Part shown: one piece after another, positions 41,904 to 51,640 of the stretch | Position numbering within the stretch: position 1 is the stretch's first letter | How the letters are laid out: each line of letters starts with the position of its first letter | Origin: Candidatus Tectimicrobiota bacterium | Lineage (GTDB): Bacteria; Tectomicrobia; Entotheonellia; Entotheonellales; Entotheonellaceae | Assembly: GCA_026005175.1 (NCBI GenBank) | Contig: BPKO01000004.1 | Coordinates: 62,001 to 126,000 of the forward strand | DNA length: 64,000 bases | Direction: 5' to 3' | The notes under the pieces: generated by a model | Database searches by the model: none | Told to the model about the DNA's origin: nothing | The model's input: only the letters and a program-made list of their open reading frames with translations | Program-made: the position numbers and the translations under genes

Positions 41904-42776
41904 GTGCACGTCACGCGCGTCCTGGTGGTGTACAAAAAGAGCTACTACGAGCTTTACGGCTACGCAGCCGCCGCGGTGCCCGAGCGGCAGCGGCCCTTTG
42001 TCGAGGCGCTGCGCCTGAGCCACCTCGAGAACGCGCAGACGCTGGCGGCGGTGCGCGCCGCCCTCGAGGCGCTGGGGCTGGCTTACGACTGCCTTTACCG
42101 CGGGCAGCTCAAGCGCGCCAGCGGCTACGACTTGCTCATCAGCGTGGGGGGCGACGGCACCTTTCTGGAAGTGGCGCGCCACGCCGGCCACACGCCGGTG
42201 CTAGGGGTCAACTCCGACCCCACGCGCAGCACGGCGTTTTTCTGTGCTGCCGACCGCTTCACCATTCGCGCCTGTCTGGAAGCCTGGCTGGCCGGTGCGC
42301 TGCCCGAGGTGCGCCTTGCGCGCCTGCAAGCCGCCATCAACGACGCCGTTTTGCCTTACTACGCCCTCAACGACGTGCTCTTTGCCCACGCCAACCCAGC
42401 AGCCATGAGCTCGTACATTCTGGAACTCGAAGGGGTCAGCGAGGCGCAGAAAAGCTCCGGGGTCTGGATCGCCACCGCGGCTGGCTCTACGGCGGCCATG
42501 CGTGCTGCCGGCGGCCGCCTTTTGCCCCTGCGCTCGCGCCGCATGCAGTACCGGGTGCGCGAGCCTTACCGCAGCGACGGCTGCCCCTACCGGCTCCGCG
42601 GCGGCATCCTGCCGCCGCAGGCGCGGCTGGTTCTCATTTCCCGGATGCGCCGCGGGCGGCTGTTCATGGACGGCCCCCACCTGCGCTTTCCCCTGGGGCT
42701 GGGCGACGTGCTCACCGTCACCGCGGCGCCGCTGCCGCTGCGCGTTTTGGGGCTGCGCGGCAAGCGCCGGCGCTAG
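41904..42776 (+). CDS. NAD(+) kinase-like protein
   Basis: A protein of about 290 residues of the NAD/diacylglycerol kinase superfamily. The GGDGT signature is in LLISVGGDGTFLEVARHAG, followed by VLGVNSDPTRSTAFFC, LNDVLFAHANPAAMSSYIL and GVWIATAAGSTAAMRAAGG. True NAD kinases make NADP; the unusual N-terminus (VLVVYKKSYYELYG) and ending suggest a divergent subgroup. The GTG at 41904 follows GGAGCC; an ATG at 41829 would add 25 residues but lacks a ribosome site. It converges with the enoyl-CoA hydratase gene and overlaps it by four bases. Confidence 0.82.
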   Translation: MHVTRVLVVYKKSYYELYGYAAAAVPERQRPFVEALRLSHLENAQTLAAVRAALEALGLAYDCLYRGQLKRASGYDLLISVGGDGTFLEVARHAGHTPVLGVNSDPTRSTAFFCAADRFTIRACLEAWLAGALPEVRLARLQAAINDAVLPYYALNDVLFAHANPAAMSSYILELEGVSEAQKSSGVWIATAAGSTAAMRAAGGRLLPLRSRRMQYRVREPYRSDGCPYRLRGGILPPQARLVLISRMRRGRLFMDGPHLRFPLGLGDVLTVTAAPLPLRVLGLRGKRRR

Positions 42777-43549
42777 CGCGGCCGGCTGGCCTGCCGCTGC
42801 GCCCAGAAAGCGGCAATCGCCTGGCGCGGCGCTTCCGTGGCGCAGGCCAGGGCCAGGCTCTTGATGCCCGCCTCGATCGCCTCCTCCATGGGCAAGTTGA
42901 GCCAGCGATTGAGGAGCTCCTTTTGCAGCGTCAGGGCCCGCGCCTCGCAGCGCATAAGGCGCTCTGCCATGCGCCGCACGGCCGCGGGCAGCTCGGCCTG
43001 GGGCACCACTTGCGTCACGAGGCCGATGCGGTACGCTTCCCAGGCGTCGAGGGGATCGCCGGTAAGCAGCAGCTCGCGCGCCCGCATGAGGCCCACGAGC
43101 TGGGGCAGCAGCGCCGCCTCGATCACCGAAGGCAGGCCCAGCCGCACTTCCGGCATGCCCAGCCGCGCCTGCGCGGCGGCAATCGCCACGTCGCAGGAGA
43201 CCACCAGCTCCAGGCCGGCGCCCAGGGCGTGGCCGTTGACGGCGGCGATCACCGGCGCCGGGTGGGTGCGAATAGCCCGGAAGGCTTCGTGCAGGGCGCG
43301 GATAAAGCGCTCGCCGCTCTGCGCATCGAGCCGCTCGAGCTCGTGCAAGTCGGCGCCGCCCACAAACGCCTGCTCGCCGGCGCCGGTGATCACCAGCACG
43401 CGCAGCTCCGGGCGCGCGCGGGTGGCCTCGACGGCCTGGCGCAGCTCGTACGCCGTTTGCAAGTCAAGGGCGTTGCGCACCTGCGGCCGGTCGATGGTCA
43501 GCGTCGTCACTGGGCCGTCGTGCTGCACGCGGATACAGGTCAGGTCCAC
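42773..43549 (-). CDS. Enoyl-CoA hydratase/isomerase family protein
   Basis: A 258-residue crotonase-fold enzyme. The oxyanion-hole segments AGEQAFVGGADLHEL and NGHALGAGLELVVSCDVAIA are both present. LGMPEVRLGLPS and the ending AIAAFWAQRQ are typical. It hydrates or isomerises enoyl-CoA thioesters. The GTG at 43549 has AAGGAGG five bases upstream and gives the natural N-terminus, whereas the longer open frame starts in non-homologous sequence. It stands alone at the border of the defence island. Confidence 0.93.
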   Translation of the reverse strand: MDLTCIRVQHDGPVTTLTIDRPQVRNALDLQTAYELRQAVEATRARPELRVLVITGAGEQAFVGGADLHELERLDAQSGERFIRALHEAFRAIRTHPAPVIAAVNGHALGAGLELVVSCDVAIAAAQARLGMPEVRLGLPSVIEAALLPQLVGLMRARELLLTGDPLDAWEAYRIGLVTQVVPQAELPAAVRRMAERLMRCEARALTLQKELLNRWLNLPMEEAIEAGIKSLALACATEAPRQAIAAFWAQRQASRPR

Positions 43550-43806
43550 GGGCGCCTCCTTCTGGGGCAGGGGTTCTTTGATGCTCGGCGAGGGGCGCTT
43601 GCCCCGCCGCCTTGGTGGTGACTCTAACCTTACACCAACTTTTCGCCCGGCCGCTTGCCCGACGCGGCCCAAGCGGCCCTGCCCGCGGGTCCGGCGTCCT
43701 CCTCGGTGAGCGTGCAAGGCGAAGGGTTTGGCGTAACCCGGCGTCCTGAAGACGCCCACCCTCGCACAACCCTCTTCGCTCAGGGGAACGTGGCGTTACC
43801 TGCGCT
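43550..43806 (+). other. Intergenic stretch, border of the defence island
   Basis: No gene is supported here. Codon bias falls off, and open frames in it lack ribosome sites and homology that I can recognise. It separates core-like genes (left) from the lower-GC island (right). Confidence 0.5.
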
Positions 43807-43994
43807 TTACGCTACGGGCTGTAACGCCGTTTCAGAGAAATTCCCTCGCAACTTTCTGCAGGCGGGAGCCACCTCCAGCCCACCTCTTGGGCGCAATGGC
43901 CGCCCTTCCTTCAGCACCGGCTGCCCTTCCTCGTAGGCCAGTGGCGCGTGGGGTTCTCAAAGGGCGAGTTGAGGAGGGGGTTGTCAGCGAGCAT
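43807..43994 (-). pseudogene. N-terminal remnant of a type III-like restriction helicase
   Basis: The ATG at 43994 opens LADNPLLNSPFENPTRHW, the hallmark start of large DEAD/DEAH type III-like restriction enzymes (BPTD_3080-like family), which begin NSPFEEPTRHW. After one missing base near 43925 the next expected residues, AYEEGQPVLKEGRPLRPRGG, continue in another frame to a stop at 43807. All helicase and nuclease parts are gone. It follows the HEPN gene by three bases, so it was once the next gene of that operon. It is a dead fragment. Confidence 0.65.
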
Positions 43995-43996
43995 CG

Positions 43997-44356
43997 CTAC
44001 CTGCACCCTTGAATAACTTTATCGGCCAGCCTGATGCTGGCTCTGACCTTATTACGAAGTCCTGGTATCTCATCCTCGTAATCGGAGGCGTTTCGCCAAC
44101 CCCGTAATTTGTTGAGGTTAGAAGCTATCTCCGGTATTCTCTTCTTTAAATAATCCCTGAGAAGTCTGTGGTCTTCTCCTCTTCCGGTTCGCCTGAAGCC
44201 AAAGTGCTGTTCGGCGTAATTTCGTGCCCAGCAGAAGGCCGCATAATAGGCACGGCTTATGGCGGTGCGATCACTCGCCTCCTGAGAATATCCAGCGCTT
44301 TGCAGTCCGGAGAGCTGCTTTGCTAGTTCTAAGTATTTCCGCCAGTCAAAGGGCAT
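43997..44356 (-). CDS. HEPN-domain protein, candidate toxin RNase
   Basis: A 119-residue all-helical protein resembling UPF0332-type HEPN domains. It has SDRTAISRAYYAAFCWARNYAEQHFG as the long first helix pair, then DHRLLRDYLKK and LNKLRGWRNASDYEDE, where the RNxxDY segment stands in the place of the catalytic R-x4-6-H motif. HEPN proteins act as RNases or bind the RNase partner in toxin-antitoxin and defence systems; without the histidine, catalysis is uncertain. Its start overlaps the preceding gene by 11 bases, so it is the third gene of a coupled cassette. GC content is much lower than in the core. Confidence 0.72.
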   Translation of the reverse strand: MPFDWRKYLELAKQLSGLQSAGYSQEASDRTAISRAYYAAFCWARNYAEQHFGFRRTGRGEDHRLLRDYLKKRIPEIASNLNKLRGWRNASDYEDEIPGLRNKVRASIRLADKVIQGCR

Positions 44357-44867
44357 CTTCCTCCCCCGGCTCTTGAAAGTCCGTGGTCAGCTGAATCCAT
44401 CCTTCTTTGTACGCAAGTTCGTCCAAAAATTCTGCCTCTGCTCTTTCTAACTTCTCAACGATTGAATCATCGTATCGCTTGAGCCGAACGTACACCACAA
44501 GGTAGCGATCCTCTATCTCCGGATCCTGATACATGTCCATAACCAGCTGAGCATCCGGAAAGTGCCGCGCCGCGGCATCGACCACATGGGGGACGACATC
44601 AATGAGGTCGGGAAACTGTAGGAGATATTCCTGAATCTTATTGGTGTTCTTGAGATGAACGTGGTGCTCCTGTAAGGATTCCAGCAGCTTTTCGACCTCA
44701 ATCGAGCTAGATAGCGATTGCTCTGGTATCTTCTGCCAAAGTGTAGTAAAAAGAAGAGTAAATTTAGGCGCCAAAGTGCGGAGAGATGGTTCTACTCCTA
44801 TCCTTCCATATGTGAAGCTACTTGACTGCTTGGTCCATCGTACGTCGGTGATTGGGATAACAGACAT
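44346..44867 (-). CDS. Hypothetical protein of the TIGR04255-HEPN cassette
   Basis: A 173-residue protein without a family I recognise. A Ser-rich, beta-prone N-terminal half (SVIPITDVRWTKQSSSFTYGRIG) is followed by a helical and charged C-terminal half with FPDLIDVVPHVVDAAARHFPDA, EDRYLVVYVRLKRYDDSIVEKLERAEAEFL. The latter looks like a small alpha/beta domain predicted to sense or bind. The ATG at 44867 comes one base after the stop of the upstream gene, with GAGGTG as ribosome site. It overlaps the HEPN gene, which implies a joint complex. Confidence 0.7.
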   Translation of the reverse strand: MSVIPITDVRWTKQSSSFTYGRIGVEPSLRTLAPKFTLLFTTLWQKIPEQSLSSSIEVEKLLESLQEHHVHLKNTNKIQEYLLQFPDLIDVVPHVVDAAARHFPDAQLVMDMYQDPEIEDRYLVVYVRLKRYDDSIVEKLERAEAEFLDELAYKEGWIQLTTDFQEPGEEDAL

Positions 44868-44868
44868 G

Positions 44869-45609
44869 TCAGGACACCTCTTCAAACATAGCTCTCAGCT
44901 TATCCGTAATGCAGCCTTCGAAGATCTCCTCGACCCGGGTATGTGCCTCCTCGACCCAATTCAGGGCTGCCGAGACTTCGACTCCGCGAGAACGGGCCAG
45001 GAAGTAATCGAGATCCAGGATTATTGCCTTCTTTCCCTCATCTCCAATGCCTTGACTGAGCTGAACACGACAGCGGTCGCGCCCCCCATCATATGGGAAC
45101 TCTGCCCCTGCGATAAAGAAAGCCAGCTCCTGTGGCAATCGCTTGCCGATAAATGGATAGAATTCAAAATACTCCTTCAAATTCACGTCTTGAGTTGTGA
45201 ATTCGATTCGATTAATATAGCGCAGGCCAATTCGCTCCAACCCTCTGACCTCCACAACCTCTTGCAAGCTACTCCAAGCCTTTTCTATATATTTTTTAAA
45301 ACCTTCCCAAGTATTATAGGGTTTCAATATGTTGATAACGACCAAACGAGGTCCTAGTTGGATAAGAGTCTTCCTGTCCTCTGAGAACATCAAAACTCGC
45401 TCTGAGGAGCGAATTTGTTGCTGTAGGACTTGCATACCTTGAGTCAGCTCAAACTCCTGAACCACCCGTTGCTCTCGGTGCGGAAAGGCATCTTTCACCC
45501 TTTCGTAAAACAAACCTGGAACAGTAAGATCCCACTGAGTGTCCTGGGTCGGTCGGAAATCACAAACAGCCTCAATGATTGGAGGGTTTCTATAATACTT
45601 TCTGCCCAT
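44869..45609 (-). CDS. TIGR04255 family protein
   Basis: A 246-residue protein of the sporadically distributed TIGR04255 family. The family signature NPPIIEAVCDFRP is at the N-terminus. It is followed by QVLQQQIRSSERVLMFSEDRKTLIQLG, VVEVRGLERIGLRYINRIEF and the final helix RVEEIFEGCITDKLRAMFEEV. The function of the family is unknown to me; its scattered occurrence suggests mobile defence or toxin-antitoxin roles. GGGAGGCAACC precedes the ATG. It heads a three-gene cassette with tight stop-start joints. The DNA is AT-richer than the host, a sign of transfer. Confidence 0.82.
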   Translation of the reverse strand: MGRKYYRNPPIIEAVCDFRPTQDTQWDLTVPGLFYERVKDAFPHREQRVVQEFELTQGMQVLQQQIRSSERVLMFSEDRKTLIQLGPRLVVINILKPYNTWEGFKKYIEKAWSSLQEVVEVRGLERIGLRYINRIEFTTQDVNLKEYFEFYPFIGKRLPQELAFFIAGAEFPYDGGRDRCRVQLSQGIGDEGKKAIILDLDYFLARSRGVEVSAALNWVEEAHTRVEEIFEGCITDKLRAMFEEVS

Positions 45610-45737
45610 AGCCGGTTGCCTCCCTTTGTGAAAGATTCACCACCCGCACACCTCGTTCCCCCGCAAGTCAATCAACTTCACAGCGATACACGGTGTTCAT
45701 CGGGCTGGAAGGAGAAAGGGTGGGGTGACACATGCCC

Positions 45738-45962
45738 TCACTCTCGCGCAGAGCCCGACAGCGCGATGTCTTCAAGAATGACCCGCCAGAATACCTCCGG
45801 GTCACCAAAACGCTTGCGGGCATCCAGAATTTCAATGCCCGCAAGTCGCCCGTCGGCGGCGTAATCCACCGCCATGCCCTCGGCGACCCGCTGGGTGGTG
45901 ACCGTCGTCTCCAGGAAACGGATGTAGAGGGCGTCCACTTCGCTTTCGTAGGTAATCCGCAT
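45738..45962 (-). CDS. DUF2283 family protein (antitoxin-like)
   Basis: A 74-residue protein. MRITYESEVDALYIRFLE and DGRLAGIEILDARKRF are the two conserved strands of DUF2283. These small proteins usually follow a DUF4258 toxin-like gene. GAGGAGGTGT stands six bases before the ATG at 45962, which makes this start convincing although an upstream frame is open and continuous. Its partner just upstream is damaged (next entry). Confidence 0.8.
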   Translation of the reverse strand: MRITYESEVDALYIRFLETTVTTQRVAEGMAVDYAADGRLAGIEILDARKRFGDPEVFWRVILEDIALSGSARE

Positions 45963-46148
45963 GACCGTACACCTCCTCAAGTATACATAGACGATGACCC
46001 CCACGATCTCGTTGGGCTCCTCCACGAAAATCGGACGCCCCCGTTTCGTGGCGTAGAAGCGCCCGTTCCAACTGGCTTCGCCCCTCGCGCGCGAGCCAGA
46101 CCGGATGATCTGAAGGATACGGGTCGCGTCCACGGGCGTCTCTGGCAA
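45963..46148 (-). pseudogene. Truncated DUF4258-like protein, in frame with DUF2283
   Basis: Translation gives DATRILQIIRSGSRARGEASWNGRFYATKRGRPIFVE and VGVIVYVYLRR. This is the central and C-terminal part of a DUF4258 protein, usually about 80-100 residues and suspected to be a toxin. The N-terminal 25-30 residues and a credible start are missing, and no stop separates it from the DUF2283 start, so a fused product is possible. It abuts the helicase stop, which suggests deletion at the junction. Confidence 0.55.
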
Positions 46149-46173
46149 AGGCCGCCTGCCGGCAAACCGGCGG

Positions 46174-49100
46174 CTAATGCCGCCTGGCTTTCCCGAATAT
46201 ATCCGGATACTGGGCGATTTGTTCCTCGATCCCGCGATCGTAGCGGATGACCACCACCCGGTAGCCTCGCCTCACCAGCTCTGCCCGCACCTCCCGGTCC
46301 TGTGCCGCCTGTGCCGGTTCGTCGTGGACGCTCCCGTCGCAGAAGACGCAGACGTTTGGGGAATAGAAAAAGTCGGGAAGGCATTTGGGCTCCGGGATCG
46401 GCTTTTGCGCCTCATCGGGGAGACGGTAGCGGCCGGCGGCGAGCGCTTCCAGGAAGCGGCGTTCGAGTTCCGAGCGCGCATCGGTAAGCGACAGGAGCCA
46501 GGCCAGATGGCTGGCCCAGTCACGCCCCGCGATGCGCGGTGCCGTGCGACTGTTGGCCAGATCGACCAACACTTGGCGGATACGCTGGCGATCGAGCTGG
46601 AGCGCCTCATGCTGGTTGTTGAAGCTAAGGAGGCACTCGTAGCAGGCCACCTCGCACTCCGGCTTCGTATCGTCGCCGCTGGGGGTGAAATGACAGCGCA
46701 GCAGCGCCTCGCGCGCCACCCGCGCCACGGCATCGGCTTCCTCCAGCAACCTGCGCAGGACCCCGCTGCCGCCTTCTGCCTCTTCCCAAATCAGGAGGGC
46801 GCGATACTCGTCTCGCCCGATGCGCTCGGCGGCAAGCTCGGTTTCCTCTAGCTCGAACGCCTGCTCGAGGCCGCGCTGGAGCGCGTATTGCAGGGTGACC
46901 TGAAGCGTGGAGTCACTCTGCAGCTCGGGCCGGGCAAATCGCACCAACAGGAGGTTTTGGCTGGCCTGCACGGACAGCCGGAGGGTTTGCGGTTGTCGCG
47001 GCTGTCGTGGGTGCCGGCGCTCCAGCGCCGCGGCATGGAGAATCTCACCGCTTTCGAAATCGACCAAAAAACCCGGATGGGGTGCCGTGCGCCACCCGTG
47101 ATTGATCCGCATGAGGGTGGCCGCCGGGCTGTAAACCAGCCGAAGAATCGGGGCATCGCCCAGCAAGACGTCCGCCTCCTGGATGCGAAAGCCGCCGGCT
47201 TCCGGGGCAAACTGATAGCAAGTTTCCAGAGTATAGCCGCGGCGGCGGCGCTCCTCCTCATCCGAAGTGATCCGTTCGCGACGCCGGGTTTTCACGTTGG
47301 GCATGTCGAGCAAGGAGATAAGCTCGCTGTTTTCCCCGTCGAACCGGCGGGTGCACACCCGGCAGAGGTCATCTGCGGGATCGGCAAACGCACCGCACGT
47401 GCGGCAAAGCCTTTTCCGGTGCTGCCGCTGCTCCAGGCCGCCGGGAGGCGCCTGAAAAGCCACCATCTCCCATTTGGCCCCCTCGTGGTAGAGGATGTTG
47501 CCCGGGGCGAATTCTCGAATCGCCAGGAAGCGCGGCCGCGCGATGAACTCCCCCTCTCCCCGGGGCACCCACGCCCGCACCGGCAGAGCCGGAAAGTTGT
47601 AACCAGGCAGGAAGCCCTCGCTGGCGAGATAGCGGTAGGGATAAAAGTCTCCTTCTTCGCGAGCCACGTCGATCTGCAAGAGCAGGTTGCGCTGCCGCAG
47701 GGCTTCCTGCTGCCGCTGCGTCGCTTCTCTTTGCTCCTCGGGCCGCCGCGCACGCAGGAGGGCATTTTGCGCTTCGACCAGCTGCCGCGTTGCCGTCCGG
47801 TAAAGCTCGCGCCAGCGCTCAAAGGCGGCATCGAACTGCTGCGGGGCTTCTGCGATGACCCGCTCGAGCCATTCGTCGCTGAACCACGGCGCCGCGCGGA
47901 GCGTCCCTTCGTCGGCCTGTAGCGCGGCGCGCATGCGAGACTTCAGTTCCTGGCGGGCGCTTGCAGAAAGCTGGATCTGGGCTGCGGCGTTCTCCCGCAG
48001 CGGCAGCGCCTCTTGCTCCGTATCGATCACTTGCTCCACCGACTGCCCCAGTGGGAGCCGGACGTGGGCAAGCCACATCGCCTGGAGATGGGCGCGCAAG
48101 AGGCTCTCATTGGCCAGATCCAGCTTTGGCGGGCGGACGCTGCCGGCGACCATTTCCTCGCGCCGCCTGAAGAAATACTGGTCGTGACTGTTCAAGGCGC
48201 CGCAATAGGTAAAGACCATCCCCGGCTGTCCCTGACGCCCCGCGCGCCCGCTCCGCTGCACATAATTGGCAGGGGTAGGCGGAACGTTGCGCAGGTGGAC
48301 GATATCGAGGTCCGCAATGTCGATGCCGAGCTCCATCGTCGGCGAGCAGACGAGGTAGGGGAGGCGCCTGCCGAGCTCGCTCTCCTTTCGGCGATCGCTT
48401 TCGTCCCAGCGAAAGCGGCGTTCCCGCAGCTCCCGCTCGCCGGGCCGAACGACTTGCGCCGTGTGCTCCCGCGCTTCGAGCGCTGCCAGCGCCGCGGCCG
48501 CTTCCTTGTAAAAGCGCTGGAAAAACGCGTTCGGCGGCCGGACGACCGGGCTGTAGCCCGGGCCCTCGCCCCGCCGGGCGTAAATCGGATCCGGGGGCGG
48601 GGGAGAACCGTCGCCCGCGCACCAGACGAGGCATCCCGCGTCCAGCTGGTAGCGTTGGTGATCGCCCACCGGCTCCAGGCGGGCAAGAAAGCCTTGCCTC
48701 ACCAGCACATCGAGCAACCTGTCGAGAATGTCGAGATACGCTTCTGTGCTGAGAGAGAGGCGGTCACGGAGAAAGGACCCAAGGGCGCTGCGCACCCCCA
48801 GGCTAAAGCCCTCCACCTGGCGGTCCGAGCGGCCCAAGCGCACGAAGCAATTGGCGGTGCGCAGCTCGTTGGCCTCGGGATCGAGGCCCCAGAACTCGTT
48901 GAGGTGCTGCTCCGCCCGCCGCCGCAGTTGCTGCTGGGCCGTTTCGTGCAAGACGCGGGCGTTCAGGGCCAGTTTCCTGCGGAACTGGTCGAGAAACGCC
49001 TGCAGCAGCACTTGCCGCTCGCCGGGGGGCATGGCAGCGAGGCGCGGATGAAACGCCCAGGGGCGGGCATCCTGGCAGAGCCCTGCGAGTCCCCGGTACT

Positions 49101-51253
49101 CGACCCGCAGCAGGCCAAGGTGCTCGAGGTTGGGCTGGACGACGCGCCAGCCGCGGCGGAGATCCTCGTACAGGCGATACTCGACAAGCTCCGTAAAGAC
49201 GCGCCAGACCTCTTTGGCTGCCGCGGAGCCGGGATCGAGCTCGGGATTGCGCGCAATATCCCGGATGGTGAGCCCGCAGCGGCTGACCACTTCCTGCGCC
49301 ACGGTATCCGGGCCGAGCGCCTGCTTTTCGGCAAGCGCGGCCACCAGCGCCGAGCGCAGCACGGCGAGCTGGACGAAGTCGTTGAAATGGCCCGCTTGCA
49401 GCGAGGCGTCCTGGCGATTGTCGGTGAAGGTAAGGAGCTTGTCCCGCGCTGCCCTGCTGCGCGCGGCGTGACGCAGCAGGGAGGTCGCGAGGACCGTGGT
49501 CGCACTCGACCGCGCTTCGCTAGAGAGCGTGGCGAGCTTCGTGAATTCCTTTTCTCTCCGCGTATAAAACTCGCCGCAGACAAGGCAGAGCGCGAAGGGG
49601 GCCGGTTGCCACCACATTTTGATCGCCCCTTCCCAGGGGGTCCCCTTGTAAGAGCCATCCGGGGCCACCCACACGGGCGTGGGAACGCGGTCCCGCCAGG
49701 GGCGCTTGAGGCGTCCCCTGGCGTCGTACCACTCCTCGGGAATCCACTCCTCGCTCCAGTCGTTTTCCGCACGCGCCAGCATCAAGTAGCCCGCGTCCGC
49801 CTCGGCCTCTTCGGTCTCCATGCCCAGCGGGTGCGGGGAAAACGTGCCGTCGCCTCTAAGAACGTGGTAGTAGTCCTGGCCGCACGCGCGGCAGAACTTG
49901 ATGGGAGCCAGGAGCTTGCCCCCGCTCCCCTTGACCTGGCCCTCCAGCGAAAACTCCCGCCGCTCGGGAGGCTCCAGCGAGGCGAACAGCGCCCTTCCCT
50001 GGCCGATGAACTGGTGCAGCTTGAAGGCAAACGCCCGCCCCCCATCCGGGCGCACCAGCTGCCCGCCGCGGGTGAGCAGCTGCCGCAGGCGCCCTTCGCA
50101 CAGCTCGGGGGACTCGCCGGTTTCCTGCGCCAGCCAGCGCGCTGCTTCCGCCAGCGTTTTCGGGACACGCCGCTTGAAACCTCCGCCCGCCTCGGCCTCG
50201 ATGCCGAGGGCGTGCTCGACCCAGCGCGCCAGCGGGTTTCTGCGGAAGTTCTCGAGGTCACCGGGGATATCGGCGCGCAGCGCGGCCCTCAGTTCATCGG
50301 CGGACGGCACGCCGCCCGCCGTAAACGGCTCCAGCGTCTCCTCGATCACCTGCGCCGTGGTGAACGGATGGCCGAAGAAGCGCGTGGCGAACTCCGCCAC
50401 TGCCGCCCGCCGCGCCTCCGGCGGGGCGTCCCGTTCCGCCACCATCGTCGCCGACGTTCCTATGTGCACGAGGCGCGGGCCGGCGCAGCGCTCCTTGAGG
50501 CGCCGCACCAGCATCGCCACGTCGGCCCCCTGGCGGCCGCGGTAGGTGTGCAGCTCATCGAAGACGAGAAAGCGCAGACCGCCCCCGGCCCGGTCGAGAA
50601 ACCGCTGGTCTTCGGGCCGCACCAGCAAGAGCTCGGCCATCACGTAGTTGGTCAAAAGGAGCTGGGGCGGGTGGCGGCGCAGCTCCTCCCGCTCCGCCTC
50701 GCTCGTCTCCCCAGTGTACTTGGCAAACGTCACGGGGAAGGGCTTCCCCGTCCTCGTCTCGTAGGCTTCCTTCAGCGCTTGCAGCGTTTGTCCCTGGGAG
50801 TTCACCAGGGCGTTCATCGGGTAAACGATCAGGGCGGCCACGCGCTCCCCGGTATCGGGCTGGCGGACCAGGCTGTCCACGATGGGCAGGAAGTAGCAGA
50901 GGCTTTTCCCCGATCCGGTGCCGCTGGTGACCACGATGCTTTCGCCTGCGGTGGCCTTGCAGATGGCTTCGTGCTGGTGCCGGTACAAGCGGTAGGGATC
51001 TCCCTCCGGAGTTCGGAAAACCTGGGCGGTCCCGCGAGCGAGGACCCCTTGCTCGGCCAACGCATCCACGGTCGGCCCCCGCGGCGTACGACGGGCTCAC
51101 CTGCAGGAGAAAGTCAGGCCAGAGCCTCGCCTCCGCGTCGAGCGCCCGGTCCACGAACTGCCGCGCCCGGTCGTCGGCAATCAAAAGAAACGACCGGACG
51201 AAGTCGCGGTAGTCGGCCAAAACCAAGCTATGGAGGTCGAAAATCGTACTCAT
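46174..51253 (-). CDS. Giant DUF1998-type DEAD/DEAH helicase with C-terminal Vsr/DUF559-like nuclease region (one frameshift)
   Basis: A protein of about 1690 residues, related to DISARM DrmA-type helicases. The N-terminus [21 protein letters not shown] starts at the ATG at 51253 (GGAGGAGGCGGG). One extra base in the C-run at 51076-51080 interrupts it before [18 protein letters not shown]. Helicase motifs are [41 protein letters not shown] and [13 protein letters not shown]. Zinc-like cysteine pairs CRTCGAF, CRVC and [19 protein letters not shown] form the DUF1998 part. The last 110 residues carry [16 protein letters not shown], a PD-(D/E)xK pattern of Vsr/DUF559 nucleases, then [12 protein letters not shown]. 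It probably translocates on and cuts foreign DNA. The frameshift is probably a sequence error. Confidence 0.85.
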
Positions 51254-51620
51254 CCCGCCTCCTCCAAAACCATTCATAGGCCGTGCGCACGCGGACACCT
51301 GTGCCTGCCAGACCGGCCGCCTGCTCTCGTGTCAAGACGATGAGCATCCGCTCGGCGCGAGGATGCCCGACAGCGGCAGGTCAGCCAGGCGATCGTCATC
51401 GAAGCTCAGATACACCGCTCGCTCCGGTGCCCGGGCCCTGCTGCTTGGCCTGTTGCACCTGCCGCAGGAAGGTCGTCTTCCCGACCCGCCGCATGCCGAG
51501 CACGGTGTAAACCTCGTTGCGAATGGCGGGAAGCCGGACCTCGCGCCGGGGCAAGCCCTCCAGCGACACAGGCTCCAGGCTAGCCGTCAGCTTCTCTTGG
51601 AGCACGGGATGCAAGGCCAT
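51228..51620 (-). pseudogene. AAA_14/DUF4143-type ATPase remnant with internal deletion
   Basis: The ATG at 51620 begins ALHPVLQEKLTASLEPVSLEGL and has the P-loop YTVLGMRRVGKTTFLRQV. A frameshift near 51425 leads to AVYLSFDDDRLADLPL, the Walker B region. Then, after a large deletion, comes the C-terminal end MLIVLTREQAAGLAGTGVRVRTAYEWFW. Intact proteins of this family have about 400 residues; here about 130 codons remain. It sits between a partial copy and the full copy of the helicase 5' end, so it seems to have been inserted there and then decayed. Confidence 0.7.
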
Positions 51621-51640
51621 AGCCGGTACCGTACAAGAAA

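Noticed and set aside
43655-43936. 93-codon plus-strand frame at the island border
   Set aside because: No ribosome site or motif is seen. The minus strand there encodes the restriction-enzyme remnant.
48013-51279. 1088-codon open frame on the plus strand
   Set aside because: It is antisense to the giant helicase gene, which has helicase motifs throughout. The plus-strand product has no recognisable domain.
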